A stretch of 52,537 nucleotides of DNA from DASZCR01 sp035942915 (lineage in GTDB: Bacteria > Acidobacteriota > Blastocatellia > Pyrinomonadales > Pyrinomonadaceae), in the NCBI GenBank assembly GCA_035942915.1, contig DASZCR010000122.1, positions 1-52,537 on the forward strand. Reading direction: 5' to 3'. This document shows, piece after piece, positions 38,814 through 47,752 of the stretch. Within the stretch, counting starts at the first letter, position 1. Every line of letters starts with the position of its first letter. Made by a program: the position numbers and the translations under genes. Under the pieces are notes generated by a model, which saw nothing but the letters and a program-made list of their open reading frames with translations, made no database searches and had not been told where the DNA came from.

Positions 38814-40493
38814 ATGACTGCTACAGATGCCCCGGAAATCGACATCGAACGGCTGAAGGCGGAAATCCGCGAGGCCGCGCGCCGTCGCTCGTCCGAGATA
38901 ACGAACGCCCATGCGACGCGCGCCGCGCAGGGAGACGGCTCGGCCGTCGTCGCGCTGCCGCCACTCTCGAAGACGAGGCGCGAAACGCGACAGGCGCACG
39001 CGTCGGCCGACGGCGGCGGCGGCAGCGCGCGTCAGACGGACGCGCCGCAACTCGTCCTGCAAGCGGACTTTCGTCCCGCCGAAGACGGGCGTTATCACGT
39101 CAACGACCTGCTCCAATATCACGACAAGCTGTTTGTCCGAAACGCTTATCGCGCGCTGCTCAAACGCGAGCCTGACGAGGAAGGCTTTCGTCAACAACTC
39201 GAACTGCTGCGCAGTGGCCGCTTCGACAAGATAGACGTGCTGGCGGCGCTCGCCGCTTCGCCCGAAGCGCGCAGCAAGCGCGTCCGAGTCGAAGGGCTTG
39301 AGCATCCCGCGCGGATACGCAAGCTCGGTCGGTTGCCCTACGTCGGTTATCTTTTTCGTCTCCTCTTCGCGCTCGTGCGCCTGCCCGCCCTCGTGCGCGA
39401 GCAACAGCAGTTCACGGCCTACGTCACGGCGCAGCACCAGCAGTTCGCAGACTTCATCAATCCCGTCCTGCTCGACATCAGCCAATCGCGGCGGCATCTG
39501 GAAACGCTCATCTCCGACGCGCGACAACATCTGGAAACGCTCATCGCCCATCAGTCTGCCGCGCAGGAGCAGTTGCGCCGCCAGCAGAGTGCTGACCGCG
39601 AGGCGTGGGCGACGCAGTTGACAGAGATGCTCGCGCACGTCCAGCGTCAACAGGAGTCTCTGGTGCAACTCGTCGAGGAGCGCGTCCATCAGTTCGCGCA
39701 ACGCTTGCAACAGACGCGCGCCGAGTTGACGGCGCAGGAAGGGCGGCTCTCGATGCTGCTCGAAGAGGCGCGACGGCGCTTGCCCGAACCGCTCGACGAG
39801 CGTCAGTTGCAGACCTTCGCCGACGAGGCAGACTTCGCCCGCGACGCGCTCTATCTGGCGCTCGAAGACGCCTTTCGCGGGACGCGCGGCGAGATTAAGG
39901 AGCGTCTGAAAACTTACCTGCCCTTCGTCAAGCGGACGCCGCCCGCTGGCGCGCTCGTCGATTTGGGCTGCGGTCGCGGCGAGTGGCTCGAAGTCCTCAA
40001 GCACGCGGGGTTCGATGCAGCCGTCGGCGTTGACCGCAATCGCATCATGCTTGAGCAGTGCCGCGAGCGCGGCTTCGAGGTGTTGGAAAGCGACGCGCTC
40101 ACTTATCTGCAAAGCGCGCCCGACGCTTCCTTGCGCGCCGTCACCGGCTTTCACTTTGCCGAGCACCTGCCGTTTCCCGTGCTCGTCAAAGTTGTCGATG
40201 AAGCCTTGCGCGCGCTCGCGCCGGGCGGCGTCCTCATCTTCGAGACGCCCAACCCGGAGAACATGGTCGTCGGCTCGTGCAACTTCTATCTCGACCCAGA
40301 CCACCGGAACCCGCTTCCGCCGCCGACCCTGCGCTTCCTCTTCGAGTCGCGCGGGCTGGCGCGCGTCGAGATTCTTCGCCTCAACGCCAACGACGGGGCG
40401 CGCGTCCGCGACGAACGCTCCGACTTGGCGCTGCGCTTCAACGATTTCATGTACGGCCCGCTCGACTACGCAGTCGTCGGCTGGAAGGTCTAA
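38814..40493 (+). CDS. DUF4214-coiled coil-methyltransferase protein
   Basis: A 559-residue protein from the ATG at 38814. The first 80 residues are disordered. Residues about 95-155 match the DUF4214 pattern (FVRNAYRALLKREPDEEGFRQQLELL). A hydrophobic, membrane-dipping stretch (176-195, YVGYLFRLLFALVRLPALV) follows, then a long coiled coil (about 195-325) with an 11-residue repeat. Residues about 378-559 are a class I methyltransferase (ALVDLGCGRGEWLEVLKHAG, GVDRN, TGFHFAEHLPF, APGGVLIFETPNP). The join of a coiled coil to a methyltransferase recalls chain-terminating O-antigen enzymes of the WbdD kind, in reversed order. A role in capping or measuring chain length is inferred. Confidence 0.85.
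   Translation: MTATDAPEIDIERLKAEIREAARRRSSEITNAHATRAAQGDGSAVVALPPLSKTRRETRQAHASADGGGGSARQTDAPQLVLQADFRPAEDGRYHVNDLLQYHDKLFVRNAYRALLKREPDEEGFRQQLELLRSGRFDKIDVLAALAASPEARSKRVRVEGLEHPARIRKLGRLPYVGYLFRLLFALVRLPALVREQQQFTAYVTAQHQQFADFINPVLLDISQSRRHLETLISDARQHLETLIAHQSAAQEQLRRQQSADREAWATQLTEMLAHVQRQQESLVQLVEERVHQFAQRLQQTRAELTAQEGRLSMLLEEARRRLPEPLDERQLQTFADEADFARDALYLALEDAFRGTRGEIKERLKTYLPFVKRTPPAGALVDLGCGRGEWLEVLKHAGFDAAVGVDRNRIMLEQCRERGFEVLESDALTYLQSAPDASLRAVTGFHFAEHLPFPVLVKVVDEALRALAPGGVLIFETPNPENMVVGSCNFYLDPDHRNPLPPPTLRFLFESRGLARVEILRLNANDGARVRDERSDLALRFNDFMYGPLDYAVVGWKV
39495..39545 (+). repeat. 33-base direct repeat inside the coiled-coil gene
   Basis: CATCTGGAAACGCTCATC occurs at 39495-39512 and again at 39528-39545. 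It encodes HLETLI in two 11-residue units (RRHLETLISDA, RQHLETLIAHQ), a hendecad register of the coiled coil. Copying by slippage is likely. Confidence 0.7.
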
Positions 40494-40504
40494 AGCGAGC
40501 CGAG

Positions 40505-41593
40505 ATGCCCCGAATCGCACTCCTGACAACCAACATCACGACCGGAGACGCCGTCAGCAACGATGTCGTCGGCATGTATCGCGCGCTCGAACGGCGCGGA
40601 GCGACGGCGCGCATCTTCGCCTCGAACTGGTCTTTTGAAGACCCGCAGGTCTGGCCTGCCGTCGAAATCGCAGACTTCCTGCGCTCGCCCGAAGACCTGC
40701 TCGTCTATCATTATTCGATGGGTTGGGAGTACGGCCTCGAACTGCTGCGCGAGTTGCCGTGTCGCACCTCGGTCAAGTATCACAACGTCACGCCGCCGGA
40801 GTTCTTCATCGGCTACAGCGAGGCGCACGAGAAGTCCTGTCGTGAGGGACGCCGCCTCGAAGAGCTCGCGCGCGCCGACTGCGACCTCTATATGTCGGCC
40901 TCCGAATATAGCTCTTGGGAGTTGCTGCTGGCCGGGACGGAGCGCGAGCGCACCTTCGTCGTTCCGCCCTTCCATCACATCGACCGTCTCAACTCAATCG
41001 AGCCTGACGAGACGGTCTTGGACGCCTTTCAGGACGGGCGGACAAACCTCCTGATGGTCGGCCGCGTCTTTCCCAACAAGGGGCACGCCGCGCTGATTGA
41101 AGCGTTCGCCATTTATCATCACCACTACAACTCGGAGAGCCGCCTGCTGCTCGTCGGCAAGGAAGAGGACAGTCTGGCCGGATACTCGAAAGAGTTGCGC
41201 GAACTTGTCGCCGCGCGCGGACTGCAAAAGGCCGTCGTCTTCACGGGCGGCGTCTCGGACGAAGCGCTCAAGGCTTACTACCTCGTCGCCAACGTCTTCG
41301 TCTTCGCCAGCGAGCACGAAGGGTTCTGCGTCCCGCTTGTCGAAGCGATGGCGATGAAACTGCCCATCGTCACGTACAGTTCGACGGCCATCCCCGGCAC
41401 GGTCGGTAAGGCCGGTCTGGTCTGGAAGGAGCGCGACCCCGTGCTGCTCGCCGAGTCGGTCGAACGCTTGACGAAGGACGCGGCGCTCGCCGAAGCGTTA
41501 GGACGCGCAGGCTGGCAGCGTTACACCGAACACTTCACCAACGAACGAATCGAAGAACGCTTCCTCGCGGCGCTCGCCGCCTGCGGCCTATGA
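40505..41593 (+). CDS. Glycosyltransferase, GT4-like (GT-B fold)
   Basis: A 362-residue retaining-type glycosyltransferase from the ATG at 40505. Frames starting earlier run through the preceding gene. The N-terminal domain begins MPRIALLTTNITTGDAVSNDVVGMYRALERRGA. The C-terminal nucleotide-sugar domain has LLMVGRVFPNKGHAALIEAF (GT4 first strand), LLLVGKEEDS, VVFTGGVSDEALKAYY and ASEHEGFCVPLVEAMAMKLPIV, with the E-x7-E pair that grips the donor. The last bases overlap the next gene by 4. The sugar and acceptor cannot be read from sequence. It would extend the surface glycan on the cytoplasmic side of the membrane. Confidence 0.92.
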   Translation: MPRIALLTTNITTGDAVSNDVVGMYRALERRGATARIFASNWSFEDPQVWPAVEIADFLRSPEDLLVYHYSMGWEYGLELLRELPCRTSVKYHNVTPPEFFIGYSEAHEKSCREGRRLEELARADCDLYMSASEYSSWELLLAGTERERTFVVPPFHHIDRLNSIEPDETVLDAFQDGRTNLLMVGRVFPNKGHAALIEAFAIYHHHYNSESRLLLVGKEEDSLAGYSKELRELVAARGLQKAVVFTGGVSDEALKAYYLVANVFVFASEHEGFCVPLVEAMAMKLPIVTYSSTAIPGTVGKAGLVWKERDPVLLAESVERLTKDAALAEALGRAGWQRYTEHFTNERIEERFLAALAACGL

Positions 41594-43797
41594 CGCGCCG
41601 CGTCGCCATCGTCGTCCAGCGTTGCCATCCACACATCGTCGGCGGCTCGGAGGCGCTGGCGTGGCAATGGGCGACGCTCCTCAGAGAGACTTATGAGACC
41701 GAAGTCTTGACGACGCGTGCGCTCGATTACTCGACGTGGGCGAACGTGCTGCCCGCAGGCGTCGAAGAACGCGAAGGCGTGCGCGTGCGCCGCTTCGACG
41801 TGACGACGGGCCGCAGCCATTACTGGGGGCGGCTCTACGCGCGTCTGCTCAAAGATTTTCAGGCGCAGGGCGGCGGCGGCGCGCACAAACTCGGACGCCC
41901 GCGCTTTCTCCCTTGGAGCGCCGCGCTGCAAGAGGAGTTCATCCGTCAGCAGGGGCCTTATTCCGCGCCGATGCTCGATTACCTGCGCACGCATCAGGAC
42001 GAGTACCGCGCCATCATCTTCGTCACCTATCTCTACCCGACCGCCTACTTCGGCCTGCGCGAGACGCACGCGCACACCGCGCTCTTCGCGCCGACGCTGC
42101 ACGACGAGCCGCCCGCCTATCTTGCCGCCTACAGACACGCGGCGCGACGCGCGAGCGAACTGCTGTGGCTGACCGACGCCGAGCGGCGTCTGGGTGAAGG
42201 GCTGTGGGGCGAGTTGCCCGGCCGCGTCGTCTCGATGGCGGTCGAGACAAGACCGCGCGTGCCCGTCGAGGAGGCCGCGCCCTACGTCCTTTACTGCGGC
42301 CGCATCGACCCGAACAAGGGATGCGCGCGGCTCTTCGAGCACTTCGCGCGCTTCAAGGACGAGCACCCGTCAGACCTCCGCCTTGTGCTCATCGGTGAAC
42401 AGAGTTTGCCGATTCCTGCGCGCCCCGATGTCGAGTATCGCGGCTTCGCCACGCACGAGGAGAAGTTCGCGTTGATGGCAGGCGCGCTCCTCTTCGTCAT
42501 GCCGTCCGACAACGAGAGCTTCAGCATCGTCACGATGGAGGCGATGGCACAATCGACGCCCGTCCTTTCAAGCGGCGGCTCTGAGGTTTTAGTTGACCAC
42601 GTGCTGCACAGCGGCGCGGGGCGCGTCTACCGCGACTACGAAACGTTTGCCGCCTCGCTCACGGAGTTGCTCGCCGACAGGGACGCCTGGCGCGAGCGCG
42701 GCGCACGCGGGCGCGTCTACACGGTCGCGCGCTATAGCGCCGAACACGTCCGCGCCCGACTCGTCGCAGCCGTCGAGGCGACAGCCGAGCGCCGCGCAGC
42801 CACCACGACCGAAACGAGCACAACACACACGAACATGACAGGGACGAGTGCTCTCATCAGCAAGACGCAGACGACGACGGCGCGTGAGGCGACCCCGCCG
42901 ACGCTCGTGCTGCCCGCAGGTTGGTCTGAGAATTCTCTGCGCGAGTTGTTGATGTCCGTACAGGTCGAGGGAGGACGCGCCGACGAGTTGCGCAACTACG
43001 CGGCGAGCGACTTCCGCCGCTTCCTCTACACGCTCGCGCTCGTCCCCGCAGAGACGCACCCGGACATCCTCGAACTCGGCGCGAACCCTTACTTCTTCAC
43101 CGTCCTCCTACGCAAGTTCAGAGACGCGCGCCTCGAACTCGCCAACTTCTTCGGCGGCGACGAAGCGAAAGGCGACGAGCAACGCGGCTCGCAGGACGTG
43201 TTCCTCCATCTGACGGGCGAGACGCTCACCTGCGTCTATCAACACTTCAACATGGAGCAGGACGCTTTCCCTTACGCGGACGACTCGTTTGACGTTGTCC
43301 TCTTCTGCGAAATCATCGAACACCTGCTCGCAGACCCCGTCCACGCGCTCTCGGAAATCAAGCGCGTGCTGCGCCCCTCCGGTCATCTGATTCTGACGAC
43401 GCCCAACGCCGCGCGCCTCGACAACGTCGCGCGCCTGCTCGCAGGCGAAAACATCTACGACCCCTACTCCGGCTTCGGCCCCTACGGCCGACACAACCGC
43501 GAATACACCACGCGCGACCTCCAACGCCTGCTCGAAGCCAACGGCCTGCGCATCGAGACGCTCTACACCGCCGACGTGAACGACACGCACGCCTCCACGC
43601 CCGAAGCCCTTGATGCAACCCGTCGCCTCGTCGCCAAGACTCGCACAGACCTTGCAGACCTCGGCCAGTACATCTTCTGTCGCGCCCTCGTTGACGAACA
43701 GACCAAACTCGCCCCGCCCGTTCGTCCCGCATGGCTCTACCACACCTCACACAAACCGCGCCCACATATCACCCTCACACCGCCTCCCAAGAGATAA
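41590..43797 (+). CDS. Fused GT4 glycosyltransferase and class I methyltransferase
   Basis: A 735-residue two-domain protein. Residues about 1-395 are a GT4 glycosyltransferase (RRVAIVVQRCHPHIVGGSEALAWQW, YVLYCGRIDPNKGCARLFEHF, PSDNESFSIVTMEAMAQSTPV). A Thr-rich linker follows (about 396-435). The C-terminal part is a class I methyltransferase (DILELGANPYFFTVLLRKF as motif I, DDSFDVVLFCEIIEHLLADP, RVLRPSGHLILTTPN). The fusion joins sugar addition and methylation and fits chain-end modification. Its start overlaps the previous gene as ATGA; it ends the plus-strand run, 40 bases from a convergent methyltransferase. Confidence 0.93.
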   Translation: MTRRVAIVVQRCHPHIVGGSEALAWQWATLLRETYETEVLTTRALDYSTWANVLPAGVEEREGVRVRRFDVTTGRSHYWGRLYARLLKDFQAQGGGGAHKLGRPRFLPWSAALQEEFIRQQGPYSAPMLDYLRTHQDEYRAIIFVTYLYPTAYFGLRETHAHTALFAPTLHDEPPAYLAAYRHAARRASELLWLTDAERRLGEGLWGELPGRVVSMAVETRPRVPVEEAAPYVLYCGRIDPNKGCARLFEHFARFKDEHPSDLRLVLIGEQSLPIPARPDVEYRGFATHEEKFALMAGALLFVMPSDNESFSIVTMEAMAQSTPVLSSGGSEVLVDHVLHSGAGRVYRDYETFAASLTELLADRDAWRERGARGRVYTVARYSAEHVRARLVAAVEATAERRAATTTETSTTHTNMTGTSALISKTQTTTAREATPPTLVLPAGWSENSLRELLMSVQVEGGRADELRNYAASDFRRFLYTLALVPAETHPDILELGANPYFFTVLLRKFRDARLELANFFGGDEAKGDEQRGSQDVFLHLTGETLTCVYQHFNMEQDAFPYADDSFDVVLFCEIIEHLLADPVHALSEIKRVLRPSGHLILTTPNAARLDNVARLLAGENIYDPYSGFGPYGRHNREYTTRDLQRLLEANGLRIETLYTADVNDTHASTPEALDATRRLVAKTRTDLADLGQYIFCRALVDEQTKLAPPVRPAWLYHTSHKPRPHITLTPPPKR

Positions 43798-43837
43798 CGA
43801 ACTCCTCCGGCGACTTCGACGGCGCCAAGAAAGCCTC

Positions 43838-44530
43838 TCAGACTTTGCGACAGAGGATTTGATACTGCGTGCCGAGCGGGAGCCGTGCCACGTGCGGTTC
43901 GATGAAACGTAGATGGCGCAGCAGGCGCGGGAAGATGAAGAGATAGCTCGTGCTGATAATCTCGAAGCCGCGTCCGCGCAGCAGCGCGCGTGCCTCGCCC
44001 GCCGTCAGCATGATGGCGTCTTCGTCGAACGGGCAGCGGCTCATCACGTAACGCGTCGCCGGGTTCAAAGGGTTGTTCTCCCACAACGCGAACAGTCCGC
44101 CCATGTGCAGCGAGTCGCGCACGTAATCGACGGACGCGGCGCGCGCCTCAGGCGCGATGTGATGAAATGTCCCGTTGGAGAAGACGAGGTCGAACGCGCG
44201 TGTGGGTTGATAGTCTTCAATCAGATAAAAACTGGCGCGCGTATTGACATGCGTCTCACGCGCGCGTTCGAGAGATTTCGGCGAGACGTCAACTCCGCAG
44301 ACGTGCTCCGCGCCCGGCAACTCCAACAACAGCCGCACGCTGGTTCCCGTCCCGCAGCCGTAATCCATCACCGTTCGCGCCCGCGCGCCCTCCGCGCGCA
44401 GACAACGCTTGAGCCATTCGACGCGCCCGCGCGCAAAGTAGTGCTTGTCCTCGCCGGAGACGGACAGCCCTTCGGCCAGCGCCGCGTCGTAAGAGTCTGC
44501 GTAGCGGTCAAACTCCGGCGGAGTGTTCAT
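43838..44530 (-). CDS. Class I SAM-dependent methyltransferase
   Basis: A 230-residue protein from the ATG at 44530, which overlaps the stop of the upstream GT2 gene as ATGA. Longer versions run into that gene. FDRYADSYDAAL is the usual N-terminal helix. TVMDYGCGTGTSVRLLLELPGAEHVCGVDVSPKSLERA gives motif I and the strand-2 acidic residue. FDLVFSNGTFHHIAPEARAASVDYVRDSLHMGGLFALWENN follows. It resembles small-molecule and sugar methyltransferases of the Methyltransf_11/25 group. With the glycosyltransferase upstream it forms a two-gene unit facing the main polysaccharide operon. Confidence 0.9.
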   Translation of the reverse strand: MNTPPEFDRYADSYDAALAEGLSVSGEDKHYFARGRVEWLKRCLRAEGARARTVMDYGCGTGTSVRLLLELPGAEHVCGVDVSPKSLERARETHVNTRASFYLIEDYQPTRAFDLVFSNGTFHHIAPEARAASVDYVRDSLHMGGLFALWENNPLNPATRYVMSRCPFDEDAIMLTAGEARALLRGRGFEIISTSYLFIFPRLLRHLRFIEPHVARLPLGTQYQILCRKV

Positions 44531-45741
44531 CTGCGCCTCAGCCCCAGAATGCTTAGGAAAAAGCTCGACAAGATAATCTGACAACCCAACGTCAAGGACG
44601 TCACGGCCGGGATGATGACGCGCAAGCTCTTCGTCGCATCGAGCGGGCCGAACGAGTGCGCGCGCCACGCGCTGAAGGTGTAGATGGAGGTGACGAGTCC
44701 GGCCAGCAGCAGCACCGCGCCGACGACCAGACCCGCTTCCAGATTGACGTAGCGAAAGACGCGATTCAGACGCGGGTCTTCGGGCAGGAGTCCTTCGCTG
44801 ATGGCGAAGATTTTGGTGAAGACGGCGAAGTTAATCGCCTGAAAGCCGACGACGACGGCGATGGCCGCGTAGAGCAGCGTGTGAATGTCGAGCGTCGCGC
44901 TGCCGACCGTGCGCGGCCCCGGCAGCAGCCACGCGCCCGTCGCCAAACCCGCCAGCATCAGCAGCGCACCCGGATAGAGAAAGAGCCAGCGCGGGCTATA
45001 AAGCAGCAGGAATCTCAGGTGACGCCAACCGTCGCGCCAACGCCGCAGATGCGGCGCACGCGAACGCCCATCAGGAGCGAGCCGCGTCGGCACTTCCGTC
45101 ACGCCGATGTCGTGCAGCGTCGCTTTAACGACCATCTCGCTGGCGAACTCCATCCCCGTCGTCCGCAGGTCGAGCCGCTCGATAGCCTCTTTGCTGAAAC
45201 CGCGCAGGCCGCAATGAAAATCTCCGCACGAACTCCGAAACAGCAACCGCCCGACCCCCGTCAGCACAGGATTGCCGAGATACTTGTGCAGTGGCGGCAT
45301 CGCGCCCTTCTCAATCCCGCCCTTGAAGCGGTTGCCCATCACGAGGCCGTAGCCCTCGCGCAGTTTCTCGATGAAAGGAGCGAGCGCAGAGAAGTCGTAA
45401 CTGTCGTCGGCGTCGCCCATGATGACGTAGCGGCCGCGCGCCGCCGCAATCCCGCCCATCAACGCGCTACCGTAGCCTCTGGCCTCGACGCGCACGACGC
45501 GCGCGCCCATCCTCTGAGCTATCTCCTGCGAGCCGTCTGTGCTCCCGTTGTCGGCGACGACGACCTCGCCCACCACGCCCAACTCCGCGAGCGCGCGCCG
45601 CGCCTTCTCGATGCAAACTCCAACCGTCTCGGCCTCGTTCAAACACGGCATCACGACCGAGACCTCAATCTCCGACGCCTCGCCCGCCGCGCCATCCCGC
45701 ACGCGCGCCTCTTCCCTTTTCGCTACCACCTCAACGGCCAT
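44527..45741 (-). CDS. Membrane-anchored glycosyltransferase family 2
   Basis: A 404-residue GT2 enzyme of the dolichol-phosphate mannosyltransferase or polyprenyl-sugar type. It has VSVVMPCLNEAETVGVCIEKA (first strand), VVADNGSTDGSQEIA (nucleotide site), YVIMGDADDSYDF (DxD metal motif) and CGLRGFSKEAIERLDLRTTGMEFASEM. From about residue 250 onward there are four membrane helices (FLYPGALLMLAGLATGAWLL, LDIHTLLYAAIAVVVGFQAINFAVF, GLVVGAVLLLAGLVTSIYTF, LTLGCQIILSSFFLSILGL). It would load sugars onto a lipid carrier at the inner membrane. Its stop overlaps the methyltransferase start by 4 bases. Confidence 0.93.
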   Translation of the reverse strand: MAVEVVAKREEARVRDGAAGEASEIEVSVVMPCLNEAETVGVCIEKARRALAELGVVGEVVVADNGSTDGSQEIAQRMGARVVRVEARGYGSALMGGIAAARGRYVIMGDADDSYDFSALAPFIEKLREGYGLVMGNRFKGGIEKGAMPPLHKYLGNPVLTGVGRLLFRSSCGDFHCGLRGFSKEAIERLDLRTTGMEFASEMVVKATLHDIGVTEVPTRLAPDGRSRAPHLRRWRDGWRHLRFLLLYSPRWLFLYPGALLMLAGLATGAWLLPGPRTVGSATLDIHTLLYAAIAVVVGFQAINFAVFTKIFAISEGLLPEDPRLNRVFRYVNLEAGLVVGAVLLLAGLVTSIYTFSAWRAHSFGPLDATKSLRVIIPAVTSLTLGCQIILSSFFLSILGLRRR

Positions 45742-46007
45742 ACAGACCTCGGTCAGTTAACTCCAACACCTTCAAACATCTTAGCAGCAAACCCGGACGC
45801 CGAGAAAACTCCGAACCTTTCACCCACCTCCTCTCTCCTCAAACGAAGAGAATGTGAAAGCATCGACTATGGCTCTTATGTCGTTAACATTTGCCGTGAA
45901 GGCGGAAGAATAGTCGTGCTGGAAGTGGTATATGAGCAGGAAATCTGTGCAGATTCAACGTTGTTCGCGGGCGGCGGCAGGGTGTGGCGCGGCGTGAGAG
46001 AGAGCAG
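45742..46007. other. Spacer between the polysaccharide locus and the hydrolase gene
   Basis: 266 bases with no supportable gene, and noticeably richer in A/T than the polysaccharide genes. No hairpin of the heptamer type is present. It holds the promoter for the GT2 gene by position, but I see no convincing boxes. It marks the beginning of the less GC-rich right end of the window. Confidence 0.5.
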
Positions 46008-46940
46008 TTAATTCAACTTGCCGAGAGCCAGTTGTTCTCTCAGCCACGCTGCACGTTCACGCTTCGCCTCGTCGTTGAGCGCGTGTCCCGCTGCATAAAA
46101 TCTGACGAGTTTCGGGCGGCTTGCTCTTTCCGAATAGAGCGTGGCCTGTTCTTCAGTCGGGTAGTTGTCCGTTTTACCGAACTGAAAAAATAGCGCCGAC
46201 GGTGCAACGTGACCGATGTAGTTTATCGGGTCAACGTCTGAGAGAATATGGAAATAGTTTTCCTGTTGCTCTTTCGTCAGCGAGTCGCGGGTCTTCACAA
46301 TTGCCGGAATCGTGCTGGTGCGTAGAAACTCCGTCAAACTCGGCGCGCCTGCCATCAGCACGTAGGCTTTGATGCGCTTTTCCACACCGGCCAAAACCGC
46401 GCCCGCGTGTGCGCCGTAGCTGTGGCCGACAAAGCCGATGCGTTTCGGGTCAACGTCGGAACGCGAAAGGAGCAAGTCGACACCTCGTCGCAAATCGATG
46501 ACGGTCTGGATGTAGATGTCGCGGTCGACTTCCGGTTTAGTCACGGTCGGGTCGAACTCTCGCTTCGATTCCCCGGCGCGTGAAAACGGCGCATCGATGA
46601 GCAAACAGACCACACCCGCTTTTGCCAGTGAGAGGGCTTCTTCGAGAAAATTTTTCCGGCTTCCCGGACGCGAGTGCATAAAAATAACGCCCGCGAATTT
46701 CCGGCCTCTGGCAGAAGGCACGACAAGATAAGCCGTTACTCGACCGCCTTTCGGACTTTGATAAGAGATATCGTATCTGCGTGCGCCGTCTCCGTCTTCG
46801 ACACCAATCTCTTTTACGTCGAGCGGCAGTCTTCGGTCGTAATCGAACATCCGCCGCAACTGGCCGATAGATTTAGCCTGAGCAGACGCGATTCCGCACG
46901 AGGCGACGAGCAATAACAATGCACTAAATAAACTTCTCAC
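46008..46940 (-). CDS. Secreted alpha/beta hydrolase, dienelactone-hydrolase-like
   Basis: A 310-residue protein with a signal peptide (LFSALLLLVASCGIASA, cleavage near residue 20). GFVGHSYGAHAG has the nucleophile S174 in a G-x-S-x-G elbow. The acid is likely the aspartate in FGKTDNYPTEEQ, and the histidine is in YAAGHALNDEA. The oxyanion region FAGVIFMHSRPGSRKNF follows the strand order of the family. It would hydrolyse an ester or peptide in the periplasm; the substrate is unknown. The cysteine at residue 15 lies in the hydrophobic core (VASCG), so a lipoprotein anchor cannot be ruled out. Confidence 0.87.
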   Translation of the reverse strand: MRSLFSALLLLVASCGIASAQAKSIGQLRRMFDYDRRLPLDVKEIGVEDGDGARRYDISYQSPKGGRVTAYLVVPSARGRKFAGVIFMHSRPGSRKNFLEEALSLAKAGVVCLLIDAPFSRAGESKREFDPTVTKPEVDRDIYIQTVIDLRRGVDLLLSRSDVDPKRIGFVGHSYGAHAGAVLAGVEKRIKAYVLMAGAPSLTEFLRTSTIPAIVKTRDSLTKEQQENYFHILSDVDPINYIGHVAPSALFFQFGKTDNYPTEEQATLYSERASRPKLVRFYAAGHALNDEAKRERAAWLREQLALGKLN

Positions 46941-47056
46941 ACTATCCTTCCCGCGCGTCGATGCTCAATTCGTTCGATGCCTTCGATGACATTCAGGCTC
47001 TTTCGCGTGTCCGGTTCAAAGAGTTGTGAGGTGCGCGTTCAAAGATTAAGCGACCG

Positions 47057-47752
47057 TTAGGGCTTGAAAGTCTGTTTGCGCTGTTCGTCTTCCTGTTTTG
47101 TCTTTTCCTCTCTTTGCTTCTTTCGCTTGTAGATTTCCATTTCACCTTGCATGAAGTCTTCCAGCCTGACGTATGGCAGTTTAGTCTTTTCCAAATTCGG
47201 ATTTTCTAAAGTCGGCTGCCGAAATCCCGCGTTAACGGTGAAGCCTTTCAACACCTCGCCACATCGCAACGACCTGGTTTCTGAATAATCACTATCATTG
47301 CCGACCTTTTGCCAACTCCCATTTAGTTTGAGAGCCGCGCCAGTCTTTTGCACAAACTCGTCGGCAGATTTCCACTTAATGTCGTTCGGGTAAAAGACTG
47401 TAATCTCTCTCAGGTGGCCGTCGAGCAATTTCAACTCCACGTGTTTAAGCTCATTTAAGTCCGGGAAAGGCGCTGCGCTCACGAAACTGACAACATCCTC
47501 GCCGATTGGTTTGTCGAGCACATTACGAACATAGACACTGCTGATTTTCACGGTCGCGACGCCAAATTGATTAGCCGCGACATCAGGAAATCCAGGGAAG
47601 CGTTTCTGAATATCCGCCATAGACATTCCCAGCCGAAACCCGCGCACCTCCGGAGACTGCTCCATCTTGACAGTACAGGGCTGATTAACGGCGCACCCAA
47701 GATATAGCGCGGCCGTCAAGTTCAATGCCAGCAAGCGGATTATCTTAGTCAT
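47057..47752 (-). CDS. Probable lipoprotein of unknown function
   Basis: A 231-residue protein from the ATG at 47752. The N-terminus is a signal sequence ending in LYLGC, a lipobox-like site although tyrosine at the -3 place is unusual. The mature part opens with the recurrent RGFRLGMSMADIQKRFPGF motif, which I know only from unannotated proteins with a repeat-like start. A two-strand, two-helix core follows. The last 30 residues are very charged (KRKKQREEKTKQEDEQRKQ). Codon use is less GC-rich than in the polysaccharide genes. No partner gene is evident. Confidence 0.7.
   Translation of the reverse strand: MTKIIRLLALNLTAALYLGCAVNQPCTVKMEQSPEVRGFRLGMSMADIQKRFPGFPDVAANQFGVATVKISSVYVRNVLDKPIGEDVVSFVSAAPFPDLNELKHVELKLLDGHLREITVFYPNDIKWKSADEFVQKTGAALKLNGSWQKVGNDSDYSETRSLRCGEVLKGFTVNAGFRQPTLENPNLEKTKLPYVRLEDFMQGEMEIYKRKKQREEKTKQEDEQRKQTFKP

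Noticed and set aside
38694..40529. 611-codon open frame on the minus strand opposite the coiled-coil methyltransferase gene
   Set aside because: It mirrors the plus-strand gene, whose domains are clear. Long antisense frames without stops arise from the high G/C of third codon positions.
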